DNA from: Pempheris klunzingeri
Taxonomy: Eukaryota > Chordata > Actinopteri > Acropomatiformes > Pempheridae
DNA: 64,000 nt
Assembly: GCF_042242105.1 (NCBI RefSeq)
Contig: NC_092028.1
Span: 10,959,338-11,023,337, forward strand
Direction: 5' to 3'
How positions within the stretch are numbered: position 1 is the stretch's first letter; each line of letters starts with the position of its first letter. A program made the translations under genes and the position numbers. Under the pieces are notes generated by a model. It was given only the letters and a program-made list of their open reading frames with translations. It had not been told where the DNA came from and did no database searches. Shown here in pieces: positions 25,101 to 39,017 of the stretch.

Positions 25101-27857
25101 GATCAGCTCTGTCCCTCTCAGCTTTGTACAAAGAGGTTCTCTCCTCCACCAGATGCTCCAGAGTCCTGGAGTACATTTGCAGGCGACGGATCAGGTTGTC
25201 CATGTACGTCTCGCTGGCTTGGTTGTGCAGGTTACTGTGTCAGAGGAAAATATATTAGATTTGTGTCAATATTCATATCGTTTAATGATCTATGAGTATA
25301 GTGGAGCAGGGATGATTTTATAGTGATGAACGAGATAACATGCAAAATATGGTCATCCCTGTGTTTCACAGTTTGGGCTCCTGAGATACAGTTAATGTGA
25401 ATTCAAAGATACTTTTACTACAGTTAAGTCAAATACATTTGATTTATATAGCACCAAATTTTAGACGATAATGTGCTTTTCCCAGTTGTAAAAAGAGAAA
25501 TTCTTAAAAGTCAGCCTAAATGAATGTGTGGTGCTCACGTACCTGAAGATCTTACCCAGATTTAACTCTATTTTCTTAAAATCTGGTCTCCGATCTGGGT
25601 CTTCATCCCAGCAGTTTTTAATCAGCATGTACAGCTGCACACATTCATGAGCATACACAGGGACAAACAGATAAAAAAGAGGGAGGGAGTGTGTGGCCTT
25701 CTTTATTCTTGATTTTATTCAACTGATTCCAAGCAGTTTTACTAAATCAACTCTCAGGCTCAGACTATGTTACTGTATGTCCTCGCTTACCTCAATCTCT
25801 TTCTCTGATGCACCATCAAAGTTGAGGTCAGGTCTGAAGACGCCCGACCCATTGGGAAACTGCACTCTGTAGATTTTCTCTGAGGGATTGGATGACATTA
25901 AGATTATCACGGCAAGCAGAACTCAGAGCTGAGAATGATCACTGCAGTTACTGTGCAGCATGTGTATAAACTGCGTAAATATCCCATTTTACTGTAAATT
26001 GTCTTGTACTGACAGATTTTTATTGCAAAAGTGATGGCTTAATAGCTTAATTATTCAAAAAGCTCTTTAAATGTAATCATATTTGATAAAAAAAAATTTG
26101 GTTATTGCAGTTTAATGGTACACAGAATTATCCAAGGCTACCTGCAGGATTATTGCAGAGCTGTGAATAGAATGGGGCACGCCTCATAATGATCTCATGA
26201 GCAATGATGGCATAGCTGTAGACATCGCCTTTTTGAGACACGCCATCTTTACGAAGATGCTCTGGGGCCATCCACACATCTAAGAGGAGAGGAGAGGGGA
26301 GGCTGAGTAGCTGGTATTCTTAGTGTTTAGATCAATAATTGCCCTCAGTGATGAGGAAGAACTTGATCATCTCACCTCTGCCTGGCTTAAGGATGGTGTG
26401 ACAGCCAAAATCAGTGATCTTGACCACCATGCGGTTGTCAACAACGCAGTTGGTGGACTTGAGGCGACCATGTACCTCAATGTTACTGGAGTGGAGATAT
26501 GACATGCCCTAAAGCAGGAGGACATCATTGAGCAGGATGGTTGTAAAACGTTCTTATTTGTTGTGTCAACCTACTCTCCTTGAAATATAGAAAATAAAGA
26601 AAAGTCTAAAGTCTAAGTCTAAAGTCTATACCATAAGTGAGGTAGAGTGAGTAAAATAGTAGGACTGAGAAAACTGATTACATAACAACAACAATAAACT
26701 TTTGTAACAAATAATACCTTTGCTATGTCATACATGACTGATATCTTAAACTCCATGTCCATGAAGGTTTCATCAGGGTAGGAGATCTTGTCATTCAGAA
26801 TATACTGGGAAAAAGAAAACAGATAAAGAGGTTCATATTTGATCACTTTTTCCACTCTGATTATGGGCTGTACTCAGGTAATGGAACTGTGAAACACTTA
26901 AACACTTAACTAGACTGTGCATATACACGTGTGTGTGTGTTATTACGTGCATTCATGCACTCAGTATTAGTGCTCTTTAAACTGTGGGTTCATGGCTTAT
27001 CAAATGAACAGTAAAGTCATTGTGAGCAGTGAAAAAGGAGGCCACTGAACTCTGTCATAAACAACATGTATGTCCGTATTGTAGTCATGTCACATGAAGA
27101 GAAGTTCGATCAACATTGAACTAGATAGTCGTGTCCGTCACACGCAGAAGCACTAAAAGGCACTTAAAGGCAGACATTAAATAGAATGCAGATAAGAAGA
27201 TAGAAAAATACTAGATTAAACACATAGTTTTAACACCTCCACAAATACTGCTAAGAAGTTACTAAGTTCTTACTAAGTTACTAAGTTCTTACTAAGTTGT
27301 ACGTATGCATACATATGCATACATACATATACATGTCAGCTCAAGACAGTGCCGTAGGTCATGACTAAGTAGTGCAAAAGTTCAAAAAGCTGTTATTTTG
27401 CAATGTTAATGAAATGTGTGGATCTCCACAAGAAATAAATCACTTATTAATATTACTTTCTGAATTTTGCCAACATGTTTTTGAGATCTACAACTCTAAA
27501 ACAAACAAAATGAAAATATAACTGTAATGGTTAAAGATGTCTGTGATAAATAGTCCAACGTCTTGTCTGCTAAAAGCACATTTCCTCGCACAATATATAG
27601 ATAGATGAAGCAGCAGCAGGCTCTGATATGCAGGGAAAGTGTAAGACAGTGGGACTGTGAGAGTGTTGGTCTGCTCTTACCCTAAGGGAGCCCCTCTGAC
27701 AGAGCTCAAATACTCCAAACACACCATACTCAAACTTCACCGTGCCATAGAACTTAGTCAGGTTGTAGTAGTCAATACGCAACAGCTGAAATGGAAACAT
27801 GGAGTCGAGGAGAAGGTGACAGCAAGGATCAGGAGGGACAGGAATGTAAGACAGAAA

Positions 27858-27892
<35 letters not shown>

Positions 27893-30800
27893 GGATGATT
27901 TAAATGCACCATATTAAACATAAGAGTAGAGTGTACTGAATTTATATAAACTCTGAGGCATAATGCAGAGGCGTCTTACAGTGTTCAGCTCAATCCTCTG
28001 GTTCTCAGTGAAGTCTCCGTCTGATTGCTTCAGCTCTTTCAAAATGACAGGCTGAAGAATGCAGAGAATACAAAAATACATGACCATCATTTAATTTTGT
28101 CCTTTTAATGACTAAATATTGATTTCTGGAAGTTGGAGTGTTGGTACCTTTCTGTCATAGCGGCCTCGGTGGCGGAAGTATGTGCTATTCTTCCTCTTAT
28201 CTTCCTCAATCTGGTTATATACATGAACAAATCAAACATTGCATTTTCAATAAACTGACAGCATACTAGAGTACTATACTCTTTTTTCATATGATTTCAT
28301 TTTACTACTCACTACTCATATTCATAATCTAACTGACATTTATACTTGACCTTGTCTGAAAATGAGAATTTCAAATGGTGATGCAGGATTTAAGATGTTT
28401 TACAGGACATACGGGCAAGAAAGTGGCTGTTTTCCCCAAAGCGCCTAAAACACTTTTTTTTTAACAGCGCATCATATGACGTAAAGGGAGTCTCTGTCCA
28501 CTGCTGTAGTAGGTGGTAATGAGTCTGAGGTTGCGTTTCACTGAGTTGGTGGGTTTAATTGCATTTTACCATGTAACATCAAGGTAAATCATTGTGTTTG
28601 TGTAGGTTTCACAACCTCGAATCTGTCATGACAAGGAGGAAAGCTGCTAGCTTTGTGCCTGGATGCGTTTTGTGCATTTATTTGTGGCAGTCATTTTAGA
28701 CTGGAGGATTATCTTCCTGGTGATATGATGGAGTTTTAAGACTGGAAGCTGCTGCTTCAGTGGCTTCATCGGGAGCAGGAGGATCTGGTTCTGCCACGGC
28801 AGCAGATGGTGGTCATCAGACTTACTGTGCACCATAAGTCTGTTTGTCTACCTTTTGCTAAGTTCCAAATTTGTCAGCACAATGATTTCAGTAATGCAGT
28901 GTGTGACACAAAGTAATTGTGGTTAGGCAGCACTCTCTCTCTCTCTCTCTCTCTCTCCCCTCTCGCTGTAATGGTAGAGCACCATAAAATGTAACATAGG
29001 TGTAGAGTTATATCAGGCATTGCGATACAAGCTGACAGTAGCATCTTACTTTCTGTTATAGATAAGTATCAACACCCCTATTAGATAGCCAATGCTAACT
29101 TTGCTATAGCAAACTGATAGCACATGATAGCAAACTTTACAATGTAGTGATATGAACACAGCATTAGCTATAGCTATATAGATACATGCGTGTGGCTTTA
29201 TTGATCTATAAGCGAATGCTAATCACTCATGCAGACACCTGCCCAGTTCTCCACTGGTTCTCCTCACACCACAACTCATTTTCTCCTCTCTGACCGTTAT
29301 TCCCTCTAACCATAGTCTGTTCCTGGACTCTTGGACACCTAACAGGCTCAGAATTATACTGACTGTGGTCTGTCATAGTTGTATGAATAAATATTTCCAA
29401 CCTCCTCAGTATCAACATTAGCTTTAGATCAATTCATTACTATTGTTTAAATCTACCGCTCTCCCATAAGTTACGTCACTTTGGGTTTGTGGAAGTAAAA
29501 TTCTCTCCCAAAAACGATGCCCAAAGTCACTGTAGGGAATATGTGAGTATTTTTTTTTTTTTTATGAATATCTGGTTCCTAGATCATTTTCCTACACATT
29601 GATTGGATTGGGTCTCCAACCTGCAAGGTGCTCTTTAAGTCAGTAATAACACAGAATAGCCCAGCACGATTAATTAATGTTGACATGATTTCATACACGC
29701 GTTAAAAAAAACGCACAATAATGCTGCACAACAAACAACACAGCTGCTGTAACCAGTAACAACCTGGCTTACTGAGGACACCACAACAATTTGCAAGTGG
29801 TGTGGTGACCAAACCATACGTGTGTTCTGTTGTGAAAATGGGTATCGAATGTCAATCAATCAAGACGGCAGTGTCAAAATATGCTAAGCATAGTAGCACA
29901 TTTAAAACATACCTGGAGTACCTCCAAAAATCAGGGGAACTCTAAAATTTGTAAGTGAGACTGAGCAACAAAAGGCCTGGACAGGAATCACATGAATTAG
30001 TAAGCCCTGTTATATTTTAGCTCAACTATTGGGAGCCTATTGTTACAAAACGGTATTGTATGTGTGAATGAGCAATGGGGGATCCTATGCAAATAATAGG
30101 CCTGCAATTTTGTTATTAACAACAAAGTCAAACTTCCAATCATAGTTTAAGTTACTTATCATTAGTGCATAAACTGAAAATAACATGTTGAGTGATGAGG
30201 CCGTTTACCTTCAGAGAGACTTCCTTCTCATCCAGTGGACCAATCAAATGCGGTTCGATGTGAGACCACCTCTTCTGGATATGACGTTCTTTCCTGTTCT
30301 GCCTAACATTATTTATACACACATACAGTAAATCCACACACAATAAGCACATGGGATAACTCTTGCTTTCAGAGCGCATCCAGTCACATTATTGTTCCTC
30401 CATTAAAGCCTCCGTTTTGTCGCTGATAATTTACACCCCAGTAAGAGCTCTCAAAATAAGCTTTACTGATGCTAAAGGTCTCGATTTAGCATGTGTGATA
30501 CAGCTGTTTAATGTATTTGCTCTTTACCTGTAGAAGATGAGAGCGATGGCTGTCACCACGACAACACTGACACTCAGAATGATCACAATCCAATCCTGCG
30601 GATTTAAACCTGGAAACACAAAAATGCCATTTACGGCTGTTGTGACTCCTCAGGTACCGATGATGTGCAGATGATGAAAGGAAACGTCCGCTGACAACGA
30701 CTTGTTGCATTAAAATAGGTTTATTACAAAAAGATCAGTTGTGTAACAGGCACCATGGAAGCGTGGGAAGACGCTAAGCCAATTCTAGGTACAGACAGCG

Positions 30801-31501
30801 TAACCCCCAGCCAAATCTGCTGTCTCTGTCCTTGTCTTCCCCGAGCCACTCTTTGTTTAAAGGTAAAGGAATGCAACATAATCATCCACATCCTCCTGTG
30901 TCAAGATAAGGGGCTGCCTAGATCATGCTTTCCAAGGTCTGATTTGCTTTAGATAAGCCTCCACAAAGCAGGCACAAACACCAAGTAAACACAACCATAA
31001 ATCACACCCCCTAAATGCACATACCAGATACCATATACGGAATAAAGACTGTGAAATCACACTATATCTCTCAATCAAATCTGCAGACTTTAATAATGTT
31101 TATTGTTTGTATAGCCAAAGCTTCTTGACCTTGCAGCAGGGACTCTACATCACACTCACACAAACAAAAACTATGGTGTGAGGTCAGTTTGTGTGTGTGT
31201 GTATTACCGTCTGAATTTTCTGGCACGTCATTAGGCAGGCAATTATCTTTCCAGTACAGGGCAGGGTTCTTGTCTGTCGCTATGGTTTTATTTTTCGATG
31301 TGTCAAACAGTAACAGGGTTTCATACTGGAGGGAGACAGAGGCAAAGTATAAAAATAAAGTGTTCACACTGACTGTGTTAAACTGCTGAATGGACAGTAG
31401 TCTCACCTTGCCAGTCCTAGTTGATGTGTAGAGTATAGAGAAGTTAACGTCTCTGTCACCGTACTCATCGAGCACATAGTGTCCTGCCATACCTGCTTGA
31501 T

Positions 31502-31540
<39 letters not shown>

Positions 31541-34500
31541 GCAAATAAATCATCTCCTGGTTTAAGTTGGATAAGCTACAAATTGTTTGTTGCGAAATAT
31601 GTCTAAAAAAATTGCCACTAAAAAAGTGGCCTTCATGCTTTTGCTTTGGATTTTAAAGATTTTGAAAAAGCTAAGAACAAATAAATATTATTTCGTCAGA
31701 AACACTTGACACCAACCTAAATAGGAACTATTAGTAGACCTGTGATTCTTCTCATTATCAATTAACCAAAAGCTTTTTATTGCTGACAGACAGTCCAAAC
31801 CCCAAAGGTATTCAATTCACAAGACCAGGAAAAGGCCGCAAAGTATCACATTTGAGAAGCTGCAACCATCAACCAACAGCTATCAATCAAATTGATTAAC
31901 CAATTAATCTGCTAACTAAACTGTAAGCATCATAGAAATTTTACAGTATTCCAATTGAAATCAGGGAGCATGTTTGAAAACTTCCCTTCAAGGACATTTA
32001 TTAGCAGAGTTTTCAGAGTTGCCTTTTGAAACAGGCAATGTTGTCTGAAAATCAAACCAGCAAACAAACAAAGAAATCCTGGATAGTCATGAAAAGGACT
32101 GTGTCAATTTGGATGTGCAGTGCATTTCTGAGCTTGCTTTTCATCTCGTCTCACATGGCCAGACCTGGACCCCGTCACACACACACTTAATGTTTTGCAA
32201 AGAATCCAAAGTAATCAACATCTTTCAAAATTTGTATTTGCTGTGTTACGACGTGCATAACCACCTCAAACTGTTTTTACTAACACAAGTCAGTGAAAAC
32301 CCTAGATAAACTCCAGATAAACTAGAATACAATCTTCATGATCTGTGGCTTTATCCAATACATACAGTAAATATAAAGCTACAACAGTTATATCAACGCC
32401 ACCCTGTTTTGATGTGTTTTTCTGTTCCAGTTCGGCTGGTCATTGCTCTAAACTGTAAATTTGTGCAGAAGTAGGCCATAAAATAATTGTTTTCCTTTGT
32501 TTTGACGACCTGATCCATCAGTACATCCATACAGTCTCTGCCTTCCTTACCTACAACCCAGACAAAGTGCTGTAGATAAGGTATTAAGCCTGATGTCTGG
32601 GTTTGGTTGTGTTTTTTGAATATCTTTTGTGTTGTATTCCTGCATCCTGTTGCTAACCTAGAGTCGTCACTGATCATACGCACCGTAAAAGGAGATATTT
32701 CCAAATGGGTTGTCACTCAGGGGCACATCAGCGGCTCTCATTTTATCTTGCTGAATCAGCATCCTCTCTCTGAGCACTTTGCCAAACAGCAGAGCTCCAT
32801 CATGATAGCCAGCCACATAGTCATTTATCTGGCCATTAGATGGAAAGGCAGAAAAGAAGACTCAAAGAATTATACAAGCACTCAGAGCTGTTTCCCTGCA
32901 CAGTCTTGTTTGGGTGCGGAGGTTCTCACCGTGTCGTTGTATGTTGCGTTTGATCCATAGGTGTAGTTCCTTTGTGGCAGAGTGATAACCAGTACATCTT
33001 CCATAGTCTTACTGGATGTAGTGTTGACATAATACTCAGGGCTGGAGGAAGTTAAAAGGTGTTACTTTTACACATTCAAAATGTCACATCTCTAGAGTTG
33101 TTACAGTGTATTCTGATTTCTCTATATCAGGGGTGTCCAAACTTTTTTCACTGAGGGCCACATACAGAAAAACATACAAACTCACTAGAAGTGAGCTATA
33201 TTGCTTTTTTAATCCACTAGAGGTGATGTACATCGCCTCACCTCTAGCACCAGCATCAGCATCAGCATCAGAGAGGGAAGCTTGAAATAGTCTGCGCTAG
33301 AGCCCTAGTGCTCGTATCAACAGTCTTACCTCCACTTTCTTGCCCCTCGGCGGACACCGTAGAGGCCATTCCTCTGCGCTCACCTGTCCCAGCTGGAGCC
33401 CCATCCGTCGTACCTCCACCCAGTTCCTCCCATTTTAGTCCCATCATGCCAACTGCATCTGGCACAGCTTCAGAAACATCCTGTCGTGGTGCTCTTTAGA
33501 CTGCTAACATCAAGCAGCTCCTCCGTAATGCAAAAGTGATCGTCATTAGTTATTAGCTGTGCTCTCATCGCACACCGCGTCTGAAACTTTCTACACTCAC
33601 TTGCTCTCTTACGTTTCCTTAATTCTGCCATTTTGGGTCACCTGTAGCAAATTTCTTCTTCGATTACTCATTTTATAGAGAAGCTGCCTCGTTCAAGACA
33701 GTTACTCCACCTAGCGGTGAGACTAAGAAGTACAACACAGTCCATCGCAAGTTCCATGTGTGGGTCGTATTACAATACATTTTTAGAATTTCCTGCGGGC
33801 CAATGAAAATTGGACCACGGGCCGCAGTTGGCCCACGGGCCGTAGTTTGGACACCCCTGCTCTATATCATACACTGATACGACTCATGAAGCTTCATGGT
33901 TACAGTGTGTGGGCAAAATCGTAAAATCATAGACAGGCTTACTTGTAAATATCAAGGAGAAGGAACATGATGTCCTCATCAATTTTGCCCACCTTTTCCT
34001 TTATTGACACAACGTCATCAGGGCTCCCACACATGATGATAACTGAAATAATAAAGCAGTTTGACTATAACAGGAAGGATGGTGTTTGAGCTGTCAAGCA
34101 CATTTAACACAAGTCTTTTCAAGCACATGATACAGTATTTCAATGTTACTATCTACATAACAATTCAGGTTGTCAGATTGTCATGAATGTCTTAACATAA
34201 TTTGATCAATCTGTGTAATACTTGTTGAGATACTTCACATCAACAGACCATTCATTAATCTACATCACTAACATGAATTCAAACTGTTTTAGGTTAACAT
34301 AGTCCTTTGGTCAGGATCACTTTGTTGAAGGATTGACACAGAAGAAATGCTCCATGCACCGAGATGTAACTCAAAAATACCCACTGTTGCTGTGCCTATT
34401 GTTAGCATTGAGAGCCGCCATCAGCTCAGCCTCCCCACGCAGCATCTCTCTGTTTGTAGATGTGGCAAAGTTGGCAGAGGCTGCTTCTAATGCGTTGATG

Positions 34501-37500
34501 TACCTGTGGCAAAAATAAGGACGTTAAACAAAAACTGGCACCTGCTGGAGGGTGAGTGAAGCTACAGAGGTCATTCGGATGAACTGTTGTCTGTGTTGTC
34601 TCACCAGAAGCAGTCCTCGGTTACATTGGTGGACTTCTTGTAGACATAGAATTGCTTCCAAACCTCCTGCTTAAATAGTAAGGTTTCCTTCATAAAGTTG
34701 AGGAAGAAGTCTGAGATCTTGCGTGCTGGAGGCAGAATTCGAGTCAGTTTGGGCTTATAGTCACATGAGAGGCCGAAGCTCCCGGCTGAGATGATGGGAA
34801 TGCTCAGGTTCAGGCCAATTTCATCGCTGAGGCAGATAACGGGATGATAATCGATCAAACAGTTGTTGAATGGCACATGATTAAAGAGGAACAGAGCATG
34901 GCAATTATAGTTGACTGAGACTAAACTAAAAACTAAAACTAGCAGTGAAAAAAGTTGACTGAAACAGTCAGTGGCTTTTACAAAGTGCCTCTTACAAACA
35001 TTCCCCATATTGTAATTAAAAAAACCTCAAAACTAACACTTAAACCAGGGGTGTCCAAACTACAGTCCGTGGGCCAACTGCGGCCCGTGGTCCAATTTTC
35101 ATTGGCCCGCAGGAAAATTCTAAAAATGTACAGCTAATAACTAATGACGATCACTTTTGCATTACGGAGGAGCTGCTTGATGTTAGCAGTCTAAAGAGCA
35201 CCACGACGGGATGTTTCTGAAGCTGTGCCAGATGCAGTTGGCATGATGGGACTAAAATGGGAGGAGCTGGGTGGAGGTACGACGGACGGGGCTCCAGCTG
35301 GGACAGGTGAGCGCAAAGGAATGGCCTCTACGGTGTCCGCCGAGGGGAAAGAAAGTGGAGGTAAGACTGTTGATTCGAGCACCAGGGCTCTAGCACAGAC
35401 TATTTCAAGCTTCCCTCTCTGATGTTGATGCTGATGCTGATGCTGGTGCTAGAGGTGAGGCGATGTACATCACCTCTAGTGGATTAAAAAAGCAATATAG
35501 CTCACTTCTAGTGAGTGGCCCAGCCCTTTGTATGTTTTTCTGTATGTGGCCCTCAGTGAAAAAAGTTTGGACACCCCTGACTTAAACTAATAAAAGCAAA
35601 ACTAAAACTAAACATTTTCAAACAATAAAAGCTAAACAGAAATAAAAACTAATGAAAAATACAAAACTAGAATAACTCTGGAATAGAGTCATACTCACTC
35701 CACTAACTGGAAGGTGGCAAAAGTGCAGGAAGGCCCCAGCATGACACATCCAATATCACCATTATTCTGCCAAAAGAGACCGTACCTGTAGTTATTCCTC
35801 AATCACAGAAGGTTTATGTGTGCGTCACTCTCTGTGTGAAACTGTGTGAAGTTTTCTTTCCTATCAGTCTTTTGTAATGTCCTGCAAATAATTTACCTAA
35901 ATGCTTCATTTATATTTTTACATTTAACTACTTGATAACCATCCTGTCATGGAGCAACGTAATCTATGGATGATACTAACTACAAATAGGGAACTTGTTA
36001 TCGCTGTACACTGAGCCACAGCATTCACTGTGAACATAGGCTTAATCCCTTGGGTTCTACACCTTTTGACAGTAGCTTCAAAAAAGATTTTTGAAATCAT
36101 AAAGGAAGACAAACGTTAGAGCTAGGAGATTCACACTCCCACATCGGAAACTTTGGGTTTGTAAGCGGTCATTAGTAGCATCTCTAAGCCTTCCAGTGTC
36201 CCTTCACTTCAACTGTTTTTACCCCAAAACCCTTTGTTAATTTGACCATAATGTGTACGCGGAAACAAACACTTAAAACATCTAATTTTTTGACATCTCT
36301 TGACCACACTCACATGCAGCATCTTGAGTATTGCCACTCCCTCACAGGTGCTGCTCCCACAGCCCTGCCGGTTGTACCCGGTGGTGTCAAACCCGTTGTA
36401 GTTGGCTGTCAAAGTGAAGTTTAAACCTTGTGTCATGGAAAGAAGATAAGAGTTATTCATATTAAAAATGACTCATTAATCTCTTTGGGCTGTTGAGATT
36501 AGACTGGCTTCATGACCAACTGGTGTAAATGTAGCCTTTAATTCGTCCACAGAGAACTACAAACATGGCATTTACAGCAGCAGCTGAAATTTACAAAGAG
36601 AGAGTGAGAATGTGTTTAATTTCGATTATTTCTGTAAAGTAGCAAACTTAAACCTAAAAATATCTTTTTAATTAGAAAGCCAGCCACCAATAGGCAATAT
36701 CCAAAAATCTCCTATGGTTTCTTCAGAGTTATCAAACATGCTTTTTTGCTTCATGCATCTGCCACAAGAACAGCCAAAACATAAAGGGTATATAACTAGA
36801 GGTTCCATCTGTGCACCTGTAGGGTTGGGTATCAGAACAACCCTTGATACTTTTAGGACCAACCACAATGTGTCTATGTTACTAAATATTAAAAAGGTAG
36901 GTCTAACTATTGACTCTGGCATTGACTGTCTGGTCAGAGCCTTAGTAATTTTTATTTATTCTTTTATCGTAAAGTACTTGATTTAATCAAAATTTCAAAA
37001 TGTTTTCAGTTTGAAAGTTCTTTCTTGGCCTCAAAATAAGTTATGTCTATTGTTTAGATAATTGTATGACTGGTTGTGTTTAAATTTGACAAATGATATG
37101 AGAGAAATTTGAAGTTTTCGTTGAATAAAAAAAATGAATTTTGTGGAAAAAATGGTTTTTGGCACCAAAATCAGGTATCATATCAACACTAATACTGAAA
37201 TGTTTCAAAGGATTCCCAGCACTGAGCCCTTAACATTATTTTGTAATTTCCATAACATTGGTGAACTTGTGCCTATTCTTACTCAACAGGATCAGGCAAA
37301 ACTAGTTCATACATTCATAAACAACCATCCTGACTTTGTAGTGCTCTGTTTTTAATGGTTTCCTAGGAGCTGCTACAACTTGACTTCGAGGACACCTCTG
37401 ATGATGTTCAGCCATATCACAGGCTTCATCTCACAGCCAGGATTGATTCGTGATTCTGTGTTTTGTTAGGTTTTAACTTTAAATTGCTTTTTTTTTTTTG

Positions 37501-37842
37501 TCATTCCTTCACCCATTTTTTTTTATTGGCTCCTATAAAGCAACTTTTTGTAGATTATATCAAATTATCATTTATCATCTGCAAGGTCCATTCAGTTGTT
37601 TCTAGGAGATATTGTTCCATACCTTTATCAATGTTCTCCAGCCTGTCCTCTTCAATGGCTCGTTTCACAGCCGCCTGCACAAACGGCTGACTCCACGCAT
37701 AAGTGTTGTCCTCCAGCAGCACAACATTCATGGTGTATTGTCGGTGCACTTTCAAACAGTCATCCAGCATCTTGTTGCCAACCACCGTCATTATCAACAC
37801 TCCCAGATAAGGTAAACTGAGTGAGATGTACATCTTGATCAT
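22159..37842 (-). CDS. gucy2c: Guanylate cyclase C (guanylin/uroguanylin receptor)
   Basis: Single-pass receptor guanylyl cyclase that makes cGMP in gut epithelium. 27 exons from 37623-37842 to 22159-22360 total 3258 bp (1085 aa; human 1073, also 27 exons as I recall). In order: signal peptide (about 1-22); extracellular domain ([23 protein letters not shown]); transmembrane helix in exon 30528-30609 (about 441-460); kinase-homology domain in exons 28148-28210 to 25543-25634, a pseudokinase whose HRD site reads HGRLKSTN without the Asp but keeps DFG; dimerisation linker (25076-25234); and cyclase domain (23688-23880, 23414-23588, 23123-23221, 22910-23004, 22656-22732) with FSDIVGFT and [12 protein letters not shown]. 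Other exons start at 36426, 35766, 34826, 34503, 34042, 33041, 32828, 31492, 31325, 30302, 28051, 27785, 26804, 26508, 26279, 25879. The C-terminus STYL is a class I PDZ ligand. The gene is intact. Confidence 0.97.
27859..27880. repeat. Short (CA)n microsatellite in a gucy2c intron
   Basis: A short CA run. Other simple runs in gucy2c introns are (CT)n at 28932-28957 and (CA)n at 31505-31538, the latter just upstream (in gene sense) of the exon starting at 31492. Confidence 0.85.
33128..33859 (+). mobile_element. Non-autonomous hAT element, copy 1 (732 bp)
   Basis: The element begins CAGGGGTGTCCAAAC and ends GTTTGGACACCCCTG, a perfect 15-bp terminal inverted repeat. It is flanked by an exact 8-bp target duplication CTCTATAT (33120-33127 and 33860-33867), the signature of the hAT superfamily. 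No transposase was recognised; a 65-codon minus-strand frame inside is too weak to call. It sits in a gucy2c intron. Confidence 0.92.
35046..35579 (-). mobile_element. Non-autonomous hAT element, copy 2 (534 bp), inverted
   Basis: Same family as the copy at 33128, in the opposite orientation, with the same terminal repeat. It has its own exact 8-bp target duplication ACTTAAAC (35038-35045 and 35580-35587). It lacks about 200 bp of the interior present in copy 1, so it is an internally deleted relative. It also lies in a gucy2c intron. Confidence 0.92.
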
Positions 37843-39017
37843 TGAGATTTTCCTTTTTCCCTCACAATTTGTCTCTTAAGTCTTTTCCAGTTTCTACATG
37901 TCAAATAATATACAACTCTGTTCAGATAAACACAACGTTGAAAGCAAATCTTTTACATTTGTCCACCTGAAAAGATCCTCTCCATTGACGACTTAAATCC
38001 AAAACCAGAAGTGAAGAGGACTCTTCAGTGACTAAGCAGAAGTCACGCTGTCTCTTGATTCACTGCCCAGCATCCAGAGAAATAAGAGAAAAAATAAGAG
38101 AAAAAAAATGAATTCTTGTCTGCGATCTGGCACCCAGCCACTTTTAGTAAACTTTTAGTTGATTTAAGACAAGAAATGCAGTCTTCACACCAGTTGTTCC
38201 TCCAGGAAAAGCCTGAGATCAATAATCCTCCACCTTGGTACGGGCTGGTCTACCTATCCTCTATATGTTAATGAACAACTGTCGAGTGACAGTCAGTGCA
38301 CCAGCCAGGGGGAGGGTAAGCCAGCAAAGACTCCCACAATCCATCTGGACTGATGCTTCACTTAGACGCTTATTGAGATCATAATTCATCCTATTTGTAA
38401 ACATGGAGTTTAGACTTGCCTGATCTGCTGTCTGAATAACATCAAAGCTTATTCCCAATTGTCCATTGCCACCTGACACCTGTCTGTAGTAGCCTAAGTA
38501 AGGGAAAAGAATAAACCCTCAGTGTCTTTGTTGTCTGTTCATTTGACAATAGCAGACTAATTGTATACTGCCAGCAAAAAAAACATTTGTTGTTGATGTG
38601 AACAGTGGAATCAGTGCAGCAAATAATTTGCCTTTTTTGCACAATCTGGTATGTTCTGAAGACTTTGGTTCGAAGCAGAGGTGGGGGAAGCTGGCATTGT
38701 GAGAGGGGCAAAGGTTACTGTAGGCCATAAAAGTGAAGGCTTGTGTGGAGCTGATAAATATTGTCTGCTATAAAAGCATGGTGGATTAAGCCTATAAAAG
38801 TCTTGGCCAAACTACTCATAAACCACTGTCACTTCATTTTGAGAAAACCTGCTTTAATCTTTATAATAGAACTCTAAACCAAATCAAAAGTGTAGACTGC
38901 AAATAGAATTGTTTATATTTATTTGGGTGCAAGAGGATTCAGGTCATAATCTAACCAATCATAGTCTGATTAACAGCTATCTTAAATAATAAAAGGTATT
39001 CTAAATTGTTCTTATAA
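37843..39017. other. Upstream region of gucy2c
   Basis: Non-coding. A GTTAATGAACAAC sequence (38267-38279) partly fits an HNF1 site, and GCCATAAAA (38724-38732) fits a CDX site; both factor classes drive intestinal genes. Two plus-strand TATAAAAG motifs occur at 38769 and 38793. None is proven, and no 5' UTR exon could be fixed. Confidence 0.3.

Noticed and set aside
28647-28835. Minus-strand 62-codon frame in a gucy2c intron
   Set aside because: No motif, and the surrounding sequence has no exon signals that fit the gucy2c phases.
29770-29860. Possible zinc-finger fragment (CKWCGDQ) suggesting a transposase
   Set aside because: Only one CxxC pair is visible and no paired histidines or further transposase blocks follow.
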